A stretch of DNA of 64,000 nucleotides from Paenibacillus catalpae. GTDB taxonomy: Bacteria > Bacillota > Bacilli > Paenibacillales > Paenibacillaceae. This document shows, piece after piece, positions 34,398 through 41,883 of the stretch; position 1 is the stretch's first letter, and every line of letters begins with the position of its first letter. The position numbers were made by a program, and so were the translations under genes. The stretch lies in contig NZ_FOMT01000002.1 in assembly GCF_900112695.1 (NCBI RefSeq), positions 626,479-690,478 on the forward strand, in the 5' to 3' direction. The notes below the pieces were generated by a model. The model was not told where the DNA came from. It searched no databases and saw only the letters and a program-made list of their open reading frames with translations.

Positions 34398-36158
34398 TTA
34401 CTTCAACACAACCGACAATCCCGTGAAAATAACGCCAAGCGCATAAGCGCCGGCATCGGGATAACCGATGCTCCGTTCGCCCACGGTGCCTGCGCGGCCC
34501 ATCCGGGCAACGATTATTTCGGTCTGCCTGGCGCCTTCAACCGCTGCTTCGGCAGCCGCAATTCCGGCAGCCTTCAGCTCGGTTCCCGCAACAGCTGCTG
34601 CCTTCCAGCTGTCCGCATAAGGGATAAGCGCGTCGATCAGCGTCTTGTCGCCCACAACCGCACCTCGGCCAAATGACCTTTCGCCGGTTGCCTGGATGCC
34701 TTTCACTACCGCATCAAGCAGCTCTGCCACCTCTGCTGCAGACAGCTCTGTCTTGCCTTCGGCATACTTGCCGCCGGCACGGAAAGCCGAGCCCCAGATC
34801 GGGCCCGACGCCCCGCCGCAATGCTCCATAATAATCAGCGAACAGGCATGCAGGAAGCTGCCGATATCATGGGACTCGCGGACAATCTCCGTCCATTCCG
34901 CCTTTAATTGCTTGAAGCCTTTCGCAACACTCATGCCAAAATCACCGTCGCCGGCATGGGAATCCAGATCGCAGAATGGCACTTCATTCTCGATAATAAT
35001 CTCGCTCATCTTATCGATGAGATAGATCATATTGTGCAGCGAGAGCTTGTCATCCTGCACAACGGCATAATCTTCGCCGGTTTCTACCCGGTAAGACACC
35101 GTCTCACTCTGTTGCACGGATTCCTCGAGCGCCACATAGGACACCGGCTCCGAAGCTCCGCCGCGTACGATGAGAGCAGGCGTATCGCATTCTTCATTGA
35201 GCAGCTGCTTCAACTGCTCATCCAATTTCATGATGGACAGGGAAGCTCCCGCCATATCGATGCTGGTCATGTAGTTGCCGACAAACACCCTGTTTACAGG
35301 GATGCCCTTGGCATGCAATTCCCGCATTACGGCATTGTTCAGCAGGTACAGCTCCTGAAGCGGAGTTCCGCCAAAGCCGTTAACAAGCACGGCAACTTCC
35401 TCTGCAGAACCAGCGCTCATATCCAGGCTTGCAAGCAGCTCAGTGACCATACGCTGTGCCAGTTCATCAGCGGAAATCCGCTTTTCTCTGCGGATGCCCG
35501 GCTCGCCGTGGATGCCAACGCCATATTCCATCTCATCTTCGCCGATTGCGAACGTTGGCGTGCCTTTGGCAGGAACGGTACAGGAGGTAAAAGCAAATCC
35601 GATGCTGCGGACATGGGCAATTGCATTCTCAGCTGCAGCTTTTACTTCTGCAAGGCTTTTGCCCGCTTCCGCAGCAGCGCCGGCAATCTTGTGAACAAGA
35701 ACCGTGCCGGCAACGCCGCGGCGTCCAACCGTATAGAGGCTGTCTTCCACCGCAATGTCGTCATCCACTTTGACATAGTCGACCTGAATGCCGTCTTCTG
35801 CAGCCAGATGGGCGGCATTCTTGAAGTTCATCATGTCGCCGCTGTAGTTCTTGATAATAAGCAGCGTGCCTTTATCGCTTGCTGTCGATTTGATCGCTTG
35901 GTACACCTGAATTTGGGAAGGGGAAGCAAATACATCCCCGCATACTGCCGCATCAAGCATGCCTTTGCCGATAAATCCGGCATGGGCGGGCTCATGGCCG
36001 CTGCCGCCGCCGCTGATCAGCGTCACTTTTGCAGCATTAATGTTCTGTTTCTTGATTACTTTATATTTGGAGTTGAAGGCAAGGCCAGGATGCGCAATGA
36101 CAAGTCCATTACACATCTCGCGGACAAGCGTCTCCGGCTGATTGATGATCTTCTTCAT
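34398..36158 (-). CDS. dhaK: Fused ATP-type dihydroxyacetone kinase (DhaK-DhaL)
   Basis: The 586-residue enzyme phosphorylates dihydroxyacetone with ATP. The DhaK half (about 1-330) shows GGGSGHEPAHAGFIGKGMLDAAV and the substrate-linking His in GVGIHGEPG. The DhaL half (about 380-586) has the nucleotide and Mg site in DLDSHAGDGDFGMSVAKG. Fusion of both halves and the length match the Citrobacter-type ATP kinase rather than the PTS-dependent DhaKLM. ATG 36158 follows AAGGAAGG and begins one base after the gldA stop codon, so the two are tightly coupled. Together they take glycerol to dihydroxyacetone phosphate without GlpK. Confidence 0.93.
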   Translation of the reverse strand: MKKIINQPETLVREMCNGLVIAHPGLAFNSKYKVIKKQNINAAKVTLISGGGSGHEPAHAGFIGKGMLDAAVCGDVFASPSQIQVYQAIKSTASDKGTLLIIKNYSGDMMNFKNAAHLAAEDGIQVDYVKVDDDIAVEDSLYTVGRRGVAGTVLVHKIAGAAAEAGKSLAEVKAAAENAIAHVRSIGFAFTSCTVPAKGTPTFAIGEDEMEYGVGIHGEPGIRREKRISADELAQRMVTELLASLDMSAGSAEEVAVLVNGFGGTPLQELYLLNNAVMRELHAKGIPVNRVFVGNYMTSIDMAGASLSIMKLDEQLKQLLNEECDTPALIVRGGASEPVSYVALEESVQQSETVSYRVETGEDYAVVQDDKLSLHNMIYLIDKMSEIIIENEVPFCDLDSHAGDGDFGMSVAKGFKQLKAEWTEIVRESHDIGSFLHACSLIIMEHCGGASGPIWGSAFRAGGKYAEGKTELSAAEVAELLDAVVKGIQATGERSFGRGAVVGDKTLIDALIPYADSWKAAAVAGTELKAAGIAAAEAAVEGARQTEIIVARMGRAGTVGERSIGYPDAGAYALGVIFTGLSVVLK

Positions 36159-36159
36159 C

Positions 36160-37296
36160 TTACGACTTCCTTCCTTGTTTGAAAGCCTGGCCGAGCTGGT
36201 CAGCAACCATGATCGCCGCGGCTACAGCTTCCTCTGTAATCGGGAATGGCATAGCATGAATCGATTCCTCCGGAATGCAGGCAAGCGCGGCAACCTTCGC
36301 AAGCTCCTCATCCGTAATGCTGTCTACGCCGATGTCGGACAGACATACCGGCAGACCTACAGCCGCGCAGAACGCAAGCACTTCATTGACTTCTTCCTTC
36401 GGTGCATTTTCCAGAACGAGCTGGGCAATCGTGCTGAAGGCAACCTTCTCGCCGTGGAAGTAATGATGAGTGCCATCCAGAACGGTCAGGCCGTTATGGA
36501 TGGCATGGGCCGCGGCAAGACCGCCGCTTTCGAAGCCAAGACCGGAGAGCAAAATGTTTGTCTCAATGATGTTCTCAAGCGCAGTTGTTACTTTATTGCT
36601 GTCGCAGGCCAATTTCGCCTGAACCCCATCTTCCAGCAATGTCTCATAGCAGAGCTTCGCAAGCGCTTGGGCCGCTTTGGTTCCGCGGGCAATCGGTGCT
36701 GCACCGGCATGTACGCCGTTTGGCAGTCCGGCATTAACCTTGGAGAAGGAGCGGGACGTTGCTCTGGCTTCAAAATAAGTCGACAGCGCGTCACCCATGC
36801 CGGATACGAGGAAGCGGGCAGGAGCATTGGCAATAACCGTCGTATCAATCATCACGACGCTTGGGCTGGATTTGAAGTAAGCATAATCCTCGAATGCACC
36901 GTCATTGGTGTAAATAACGGCCGAATGGCTTGTTGGCGCATCGGTTGCCGCAATCGTTGGAACGATAATAAGCGCATCGCCTTCCGCGACGCATTTGGCC
37001 GTATCAATCGCTTTTCCGCCGCCAAGGCCAATGGTGCAGGAGCAGTTTTTCTCCCGGGCAAGCTCTTTGAGACGTGCAATCTCTTCGCGGGAGCATTCGC
37101 CGCGGAATCCGCTTTCAACCAGCGTAATATGGAATTTATTAGAAGTAAAGTCCAGCTTGTCCTTTACGCGTTTCACATCTTCGGGATGGGCAATAAGAAG
37201 GGCGGAATTACCGTAGGTTTGAACGAAAAAGCCAAGGTTAAGCAGTTCGTTTTCACCTTGTACGTATTTGCTTGGACTAATAAATGCTTTTCTCAT
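36160..37296 (-). CDS. gldA: Glycerol dehydrogenase
   Basis: The 378-residue iron/zinc-type polyol dehydrogenase oxidises glycerol to dihydroxyacetone with NAD. It has the dinucleotide-binding segment GLGGGKAIDTAK and metal ligands in GMGDALSTYFEA (Asp), AAAHAIHNGL (His) and HYFHGEKVA (His). Pattern and length match GldA from Bacillus and enterics. The AGGAGG ribosome binding site directly follows a repeated hairpin with a U-tract, described separately. It is the first gene of a two-gene operon with dhaK and is divergent from a PocR-domain regulator that likely controls it. Confidence 0.93.
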   Translation of the reverse strand: MRKAFISPSKYVQGENELLNLGFFVQTYGNSALLIAHPEDVKRVKDKLDFTSNKFHITLVESGFRGECSREEIARLKELAREKNCSCTIGLGGGKAIDTAKCVAEGDALIIVPTIAATDAPTSHSAVIYTNDGAFEDYAYFKSSPSVVMIDTTVIANAPARFLVSGMGDALSTYFEARATSRSFSKVNAGLPNGVHAGAAPIARGTKAAQALAKLCYETLLEDGVQAKLACDSNKVTTALENIIETNILLSGLGFESGGLAAAHAIHNGLTVLDGTHHYFHGEKVAFSTIAQLVLENAPKEEVNEVLAFCAAVGLPVCLSDIGVDSITDEELAKVAALACIPEESIHAMPFPITEEAVAAAIMVADQLGQAFKQGRKS

Positions 37297-37307
37297 TATG
37301 GAGCCTC

Positions 37308-37431
37308 CTAAAAAGAATTGTCACACAAGCGGCCAAGTTCTGGCCGCATGTGATGATTCTTGCGTCGTAAGCATGAGCTAAAAAGAATTGTCACACAAGC
37401 GGCCAAGTTCTGGCCGCATGTGATGATTCTT
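37308..37431 (-). repeat. Tandem 54-bp direct repeat forming terminator-like hairpins in the gldA leader
   Basis: Copies at 37308-37361 and 37378-37431 are identical over 54 bases, with a period of 70. Read on the minus strand, each can fold: a 6-bp outer stem (AAGAAT with ATTCTT), a 5-bp stem, and a GC-rich 7-bp stem with loop GAACT, ending in a run of T. The second such hairpin ends right before the gldA ribosome binding site. The 13-base motif AAGAATCATCACA occurs in each copy and again at 37593-37605 in the leader of the divergent regulator. Confidence 0.85.
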
Positions 37432-37442
37432 TGACTACTGCC

Positions 37443-37448
37443 ATTATA
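37443..37448 (-). promoter_or_regulatory. Probable -10 box of the gldA promoter
   Basis: On the minus strand the sequence at 37443-37448 reads TATAAT, just upstream of the hairpin repeats. The region 17 bases further upstream (ATGCTT) is a poor -35 box, which would fit activation by a regulator. Confidence 0.45.
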
Positions 37449-37544
37449 AGATTAGGAGGAGGGAGAAGCATTGTACGTTAAGCGCAAAATAAAGCAGTTT
37501 TCGATGGTGTTTTTATGCACAAATCTTCCTGGAATTGTACTATT

Positions 37545-37572
37545 TTGTCCTGGCAGAGCGATCTAGTATAAT
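37545..37572 (+). promoter_or_regulatory. Probable promoter of the PocR-domain regulator
   Basis: TTGTCC (37545-37550) and TATAAT (37567-37572) are separated by 16 bases. The shared motif AAGAATCATCACA lies 20 bases downstream, in the leader. Confidence 0.55.
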
Positions 37573-37667
37573 GGGTTTAATGCTTCCGAAGCAAGAATCA
37601 TCACAATTGTGCTGAATAAGGCCAATTAATTGGGTGATCATTCCTTTTAAGGTTTGGAGCGATTCCG

Positions 37668-38693
37668 ATGAACGCAAGATATGATCTGAAACAAATTATG
37701 GATATCGACAAATGGCATAAGCTTCAGGATTCGATGTCTCTTGTGACGAAGATGGCGATTATTACGGTGGACTATAAAGGGATTCCGGTATCGAAGCATA
37801 GCGAATGCCAGGCATTTTGCCGCGAGGTGAGGAAGGATTCCACGTTATCCTCCTATTGCCAGAAATGCGATGCGCGGGGAGGGCTGGAGGCGGTCCGGTC
37901 GAACAAGCCGTATATTTATCAGTGTCATTTTCAAATTCTTGATATCGCGATTCCGATTGTGGTGGATGATCAATATATCGGTGCGGTGATGGCGGGGCAG
38001 GTCAAGCTTCGTGATCCCGATGTGCCGATTGAGCAGATTGTAACCAGGCCTCCCAATGTGGAGACGGATAAAAAGTTTAAAGCACTTCAGGAGGAATATC
38101 AGTCGCTGCCGGTATTGTCCTTCGAAGAGGTAACGCGAATTGCCGACATGCTGTTCCACCTGTGCAACTATATCGTCGAGGAAGCCATCCGCAAGAGCGA
38201 CATGCTTCAAATGTACCGGGACTCCTTGTCGCTTGAGCATCCGGCGGCAGCCCCGATGCAAACCATCAATTCCAAGTATGAGCATATACAGGCGCTGCAA
38301 AGCGAGCTGTCGAATACGCTGATTGAGAAGAAGCTCAAGAAGTCCTCTAGCGTCTACCAGTCTGGCAATTCCCTGCTGCAGCCGTCTTTTGATTATATAT
38401 ACCGCCATAAGCATGAGAATGCGGATTTGAAGGAAATGGCCGTGTTATGCCATGTGAGCCCGAGTTATTTCAGCCGGATATTCACGAAGGAGACGGGGGA
38501 GAATTTCTCGGTATTTGTCCCGCATCTGAAAATTGGATGGGCGAAGGAGCTGCTGGAGACAACCGAGCTGTCCGTTGCCCAGATCAGCGATGAGCTTGGA
38601 TTCGCGGACGCGGGTTATTTTATCAAGACGTTCAAGAAGTTCGAAAGCCTTACACCCAACGCTTACCGGAAAATCTACCGGGACAAGGCTTAA
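37668..38693 (+). CDS. AraC-family regulator with PocR ligand-binding domain
   Basis: The 341-residue protein has an N-terminal PocR-type sensory domain (about 5-170: SMSLVTKMAIITVDYKGIPV, then Cys-rich CREVRK and SYCQKCDARGGLEA, and GAVMAGQVKL). Two AraC-type HTH units occupy about 235-341 (NADLKEMAVLCHVSPSYFSRIF and AQISDELGFADAGYFIKTFK). PocR domains in related regulators respond to small diols such as 1,2-propanediol or glycerol-like compounds. Because it is divergent from gldA-dhaK with a shared motif in the leaders, I infer it controls that operon and itself. Confidence 0.9.
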   Translation: MNARYDLKQIMDIDKWHKLQDSMSLVTKMAIITVDYKGIPVSKHSECQAFCREVRKDSTLSSYCQKCDARGGLEAVRSNKPYIYQCHFQILDIAIPIVVDDQYIGAVMAGQVKLRDPDVPIEQIVTRPPNVETDKKFKALQEEYQSLPVLSFEEVTRIADMLFHLCNYIVEEAIRKSDMLQMYRDSLSLEHPAAAPMQTINSKYEHIQALQSELSNTLIEKKLKKSSSVYQSGNSLLQPSFDYIYRHKHENADLKEMAVLCHVSPSYFSRIFTKETGENFSVFVPHLKIGWAKELLETTELSVAQISDELGFADAGYFIKTFKKFESLTPNAYRKIYRDKA

Positions 38694-38733
38694 GCTTCGC
38701 TTGAATATTCCGGAATGAAACGCATCTCGCAGC

Positions 38734-38757
38734 CAAAAAACAACGGCGAAGCCGTTT
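38734..38757 (-). terminator. Terminator between converging regulators
   Basis: A 6-bp GC-rich stem (38742-38747 with 38751-38756) lies beside an A-run at 38735-38740, which reads as a T-run on the minus strand after the AraC gene. It fits termination of the minus-strand gene. Confidence 0.7.
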
Positions 38758-39632
38758 CACCTTGTCCCTTTGTAATAAGCAGGGGATAGTCCGACGTATT
38801 TCTTGAACATTTTGCTGAAATAATAAATGTCGCTAAAGCCGACCAGCTCGGCAATCTCGCCAACGCTCAAAGGGGTGTTCTGCAGCAGCTCCCGGGCCTG
38901 ATTTACCCTTACTTTATTGACGTAATGAGTAATGGAATAGCCGGTAATTTTGTTGAACGTCCGGTTCATATGATCAAAATTGCAGTCAAAGCGGGCTTCG
39001 ATATCGGAGCCCGTTATTTTGTCCGGATAATGATGATGGATGTAGTCGAGCAGCTCGTAAGCTTTGACGGCCCCTTTGGTAGTCCGCTTACGGGAGCTTT
39101 GCAGATGCTCCAGCAGATAGGCGCGGGACAGCTCGATGAACAGCTCCGACAGCTTAAGTGCCGTCAGCCCGCGGTTGTAGTTTTTCCTCCGGTAGAGCTG
39201 CCCCATCTCATTCAAATGGTTAAATACCTGGCTGCGTATGTTTTTATCGGCAAGATTGAAGTGCTTCGGAAAAGAATAGCTGCTGCCGGGCTCCATATCC
39301 CTTTCCTGGTCCTCCAGAATAAATCCCCTCGCATAAGCCTCTATATCATCGATCTGAACATGCTGAATATCCGAATGCAAGAAGTGAATGTAATAATAAT
39401 CGCATACGTGCTTCTCGAAGCCTTCATGATCCAGATTCGGCTCCAGCATAAACACATCGCCGCTCCGCAGGGCATAACGCACCCCATCCTCCTCCATATG
39501 CAGCTCTCCGCTCTTGATAATGTAGAGAATATATTCATTCACATTCCGTTTGAAATGGATCCAAGGGCTTGTATAAGCAACAAAGCCCAAAAAGGTAATG
39601 CGGGGTATAAGCTCCATGTTTACTGCCAGCAC
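38757..39632 (-). CDS. AraC-family regulator with cupin-type sensor
   Basis: The 291-residue protein has an N-terminal AraC ligand-binding beta barrel (about 20-150: SGELHMEEDGVRYALRSGDVFML, HYIHFLHS) and a double-HTH DNA-binding domain at about 190-290 (EIAELVGFSDIYYFSKMFKKYVGLSP). The start is GTG at 39632, with AAGGGG about 10 bases upstream. It is divergent from the Gfo/Idh/MocA-ThuA pair, which it probably regulates. A sugar or sugar-derived effector is likely from the context. Confidence 0.88.
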   Translation of the reverse strand: MLAVNMELIPRITFLGFVAYTSPWIHFKRNVNEYILYIIKSGELHMEEDGVRYALRSGDVFMLEPNLDHEGFEKHVCDYYYIHFLHSDIQHVQIDDIEAYARGFILEDQERDMEPGSSYSFPKHFNLADKNIRSQVFNHLNEMGQLYRRKNYNRGLTALKLSELFIELSRAYLLEHLQSSRKRTTKGAVKAYELLDYIHHHYPDKITGSDIEARFDCNFDHMNRTFNKITGYSITHYVNKVRVNQARELLQNTPLSVGEIAELVGFSDIYYFSKMFKKYVGLSPAYYKGTR

Positions 39633-39760
39633 TGCAACAATCCCCTTTCATAAAAGTCGCTATTATACAAAAAGTGTCTCTATCCGCCATTTTCAAATAT
39701 TCTATCACAAGCTAATCTGATGGTGTGGTTTTTAATCCGGTAATCGTTGGGATGGTGTGT

Positions 39761-40807
39761 ATGGGGAAATTAAAAATCGGTATTATCGGACTTGGCGGCA
39801 TTGCCGACTTTCATAGCGAAGGCATATTGGCAAGCGGGGAAGCGGAGATTTGGGCGATCTGTGACGAAGACGCCGAACGTCTGGCCGCAAGACGAGTGCA
39901 GTGGAATATTCCCGAGGAACGGGCTTACTTAAGTTATTCCGAGCTGCTCCAAAACCCGGACGTGGATGCCGTCACGATTGGCACGCCTACCGTGAGCCAC
40001 TTCGCGATTGCGATGGCAGCCATTGAGCACAGCAAGCCTTTTGCGCTGGAAAAGCCGGTTGGCATGAACGCGGAGGAAGCGGCTGCTCTACGGGCTGCTC
40101 TGCAGAACAATCCGCTGCCGCATATGATTTGCTTCTCTTACCGCTATAAAGCGGCAGCCCGTTACGCGAAGCAGCTGATTGAAGAGGGAAGGCTTGGCAC
40201 GATCAACCATGTGTACAGCCAGTATTTGCAGGATTGGGGCATTCATGAAGACATTCCGCTCGTCTGGCGGTTCGTGAAGTCTATTACGGGCTCCGGAGCA
40301 TTTGGCGATTTGGGCTGCCATATGCTTGATCTGACCCGCTTCCTCGTCGGCAATACAGAGCGTGTGATTGCGGATGCCGGAACGATTATCAATCGGCGGA
40401 ATTTGCTGGACGGCTCCGGCCAAGGCGAGGTGGACGTTGATGATTTCTGCCATGTCCTCTCCCGCATGGAAGGCGGCATATCCGCTTCGATGATGATCTC
40501 CCGCTTCGCCTATGGACGGGGCAATGATCAGCATATTGAAATTTATGGTACGAAAGGCGCTCTTGTCTATAACCTGGATGCCGACGATTCGCTTCTGGTG
40601 AAGTTCAAGGAGGACGGAGACGAGTTGTTCCGCCGGGTTGAGATTCCAGACCACTGCCGGACAGGTCAAATGCAGTCGTTCTTTCATCTCTTGAACGGAC
40701 GCGGCGACGGTCAGGATGCAACGATGGAAGACGGTTATATCAATCAGGTTGCCGTAGACGCGATTATCCAATCTTTTACCGAAGAACGATGGATTTCAAT
40801 TCAATAG
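39761..40807 (+). CDS. Gfo/Idh/MocA-family oxidoreductase
   Basis: The 348-residue NAD(P)-dependent sugar dehydrogenase has the Rossmann motif IIGLGGIADFHS near its N-terminus and the family hallmark EKPVGMNAEE. A C-terminal alpha/beta domain with GCHMLDLTRF follows. I start at ATG 39761, where the alignable sequence begins; an upstream ATG adds 12 atypical residues. It is 22 bases upstream of a ThuA-domain gene. Together such pairs convert keto- or deoxy-sugars, as in the trehalose/sucrose ThuAB system, but this substrate is open. Confidence 0.9.
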   Translation: MGKLKIGIIGLGGIADFHSEGILASGEAEIWAICDEDAERLAARRVQWNIPEERAYLSYSELLQNPDVDAVTIGTPTVSHFAIAMAAIEHSKPFALEKPVGMNAEEAAALRAALQNNPLPHMICFSYRYKAAARYAKQLIEEGRLGTINHVYSQYLQDWGIHEDIPLVWRFVKSITGSGAFGDLGCHMLDLTRFLVGNTERVIADAGTIINRRNLLDGSGQGEVDVDDFCHVLSRMEGGISASMMISRFAYGRGNDQHIEIYGTKGALVYNLDADDSLLVKFKEDGDELFRRVEIPDHCRTGQMQSFFHLLNGRGDGQDATMEDGYINQVAVDAIIQSFTEERWISIQ

Positions 40808-40829
40808 CAAATAGGAGGCTGTAACTGCA

Positions 40830-41561
40830 ATGAAACAAATTAAAGTAACCGTATGGAACGAATATCGTCATGAGAGACACAATGAGCATGTGGCAGGCAT
40901 CTATCCGGAAGGCATTCATAATGCAATCGGCGGATACCTGAAAACAATCGAAGGCCTTGAAGTCGGAACAGCTACACTTGATGAGCCGGAGCATGGCCTC
41001 ACCGATGAAGTGTTAAATAACACGGACGTGCTGATCTGGTGGGGGCATCTGGCCCATCATGAAGTGCGGGATGATATTGCGGAGAAGGTAAGAGACCGGG
41101 TGCTGCAGGGCATGGGCCTTATCGTCCTTCACTCCGGCCATGCCTCCAAGGTATTCGAGAAGCTGCTTGGTACCAAGACCGGCGCACTCAAATGGCGGGA
41201 TGACGGCGAGAAGGAACGGATCTGGGTTATTGAGCACGGCCACCCGATTGCGGACGGGCTTGGCGAGTATATCGAGATTCCCAAGGAAGAAATGTACGGT
41301 GAGCGCTTCGAGATTCCGGCACCGGATGAGCTTGTTTTCATCTCCTGGTTCGAAGGCGGCGAAGTATTCCGCAGCGGCTGCTGCTACCGCAGAGGCAAAG
41401 GCAAGCTGTTCTACTTCCGTCCGGGTCATGAGACCTTCCCGATCTATCATCAGCCGGAGATTCTGCATGTGATCAAGAATGCCGTACATTGGGCAGCGCC
41501 GACACAAGGAGCAGCAGCATCGTATGGACGAGTGGAACCAATCGAAAAAATAAGTAAATAA
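40830..41561 (+). CDS. ThuA-domain protein (trehalose-utilisation-like)
   Basis: The 243-residue protein has the ThuA glutamine-amidotransferase-like fold: [11 protein letters not shown] at the start, [25 protein letters not shown] and [15 protein letters not shown] near the end. In Sinorhizobium, ThuA works with ThuB, a Gfo/Idh/MocA dehydrogenase like the gene just upstream, on trehalose and related disaccharides. AGGAGG precedes the ATG. The two genes appear to form an operon under the divergent AraC regulator. Confidence 0.9.
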   Translation: MKQIKVTVWNEYRHERHNEHVAGIYPEGIHNAIGGYLKTIEGLEVGTATLDEPEHGLTDEVLNNTDVLIWWGHLAHHEVRDDIAEKVRDRVLQGMGLIVLHSGHASKVFEKLLGTKTGALKWRDDGEKERIWVIEHGHPIADGLGEYIEIPKEEMYGERFEIPAPDELVFISWFEGGEVFRSGCCYRRGKGKLFYFRPGHETFPIYHQPEILHVIKNAVHWAAPTQGAAASYGRVEPIEKISK

Positions 41562-41624
41562 TTTACTAATGCCCAGATATAAGAGGGTATAGGTTTACTC
41601 TATACAGGGCTTATATTTCACCGC

Positions 41625-41667
41625 GAAACGTAAGCTGCACCTCCTAACAAAGGTGCAGCCGTTTACG
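41625..41667 (+). terminator. Possible terminator hairpin after thuA-like gene
   Basis: A 9-bp stem (41634-41642 with 41651-41659) extends outward through AAACG and CGTTT after a 3-base bulge. No clear T-tract follows, so termination is uncertain. Confidence 0.5.
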
Positions 41668-41805
41668 CTTCGATTGACAGTTAGTTTTTCATGGCCATAT
41701 ACTCTGAGGTAACCGGTTGATTGAAACGGGAAGTACGGTCCCAAGCCTTATTGTTCCGCATGAGATTGTGGAGCGTCAGACGGTCAAGGATTTGCGTATA
41801 TAAAA

Positions 41806-41854
41806 CAGGAAATGCGTGGCGGGCCATAGCAAGAGGTCTGTCACGCATTTTCTG
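41806..41854 (+). other. Long near-perfect hairpin just upstream of the importer C kinase
   Basis: In the 320-base gap before the kinase gene, 20 bases at 41806-41825 pair with 41835-41854 through Watson-Crick and G-U pairs, leaving a 9-base loop. It ends 29 bases before the ATG. No T-tract follows, so it may be a regulatory or stabilising RNA structure. Confidence 0.55.
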
Positions 41855-41883
41855 CTCTTAGATTGGGTTCGGGAGGATCAACC

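Noticed and set aside
34908..37311. Long open frames of 424 and 389 codons on the plus strand opposite dhaK and gldA
   Set aside because: They lie fully antisense to two well-recognised enzymes, have no ribosome binding site or family signal, and arise from the codon bias of the real genes.
5471..37593. The 13-base palindrome TGCTTCCGAAGCA present at 5471-5483 and 37581-37593
   Set aside because: Two occurrences of a 13-mer in 64 kb are expected by chance, and the contexts differ.
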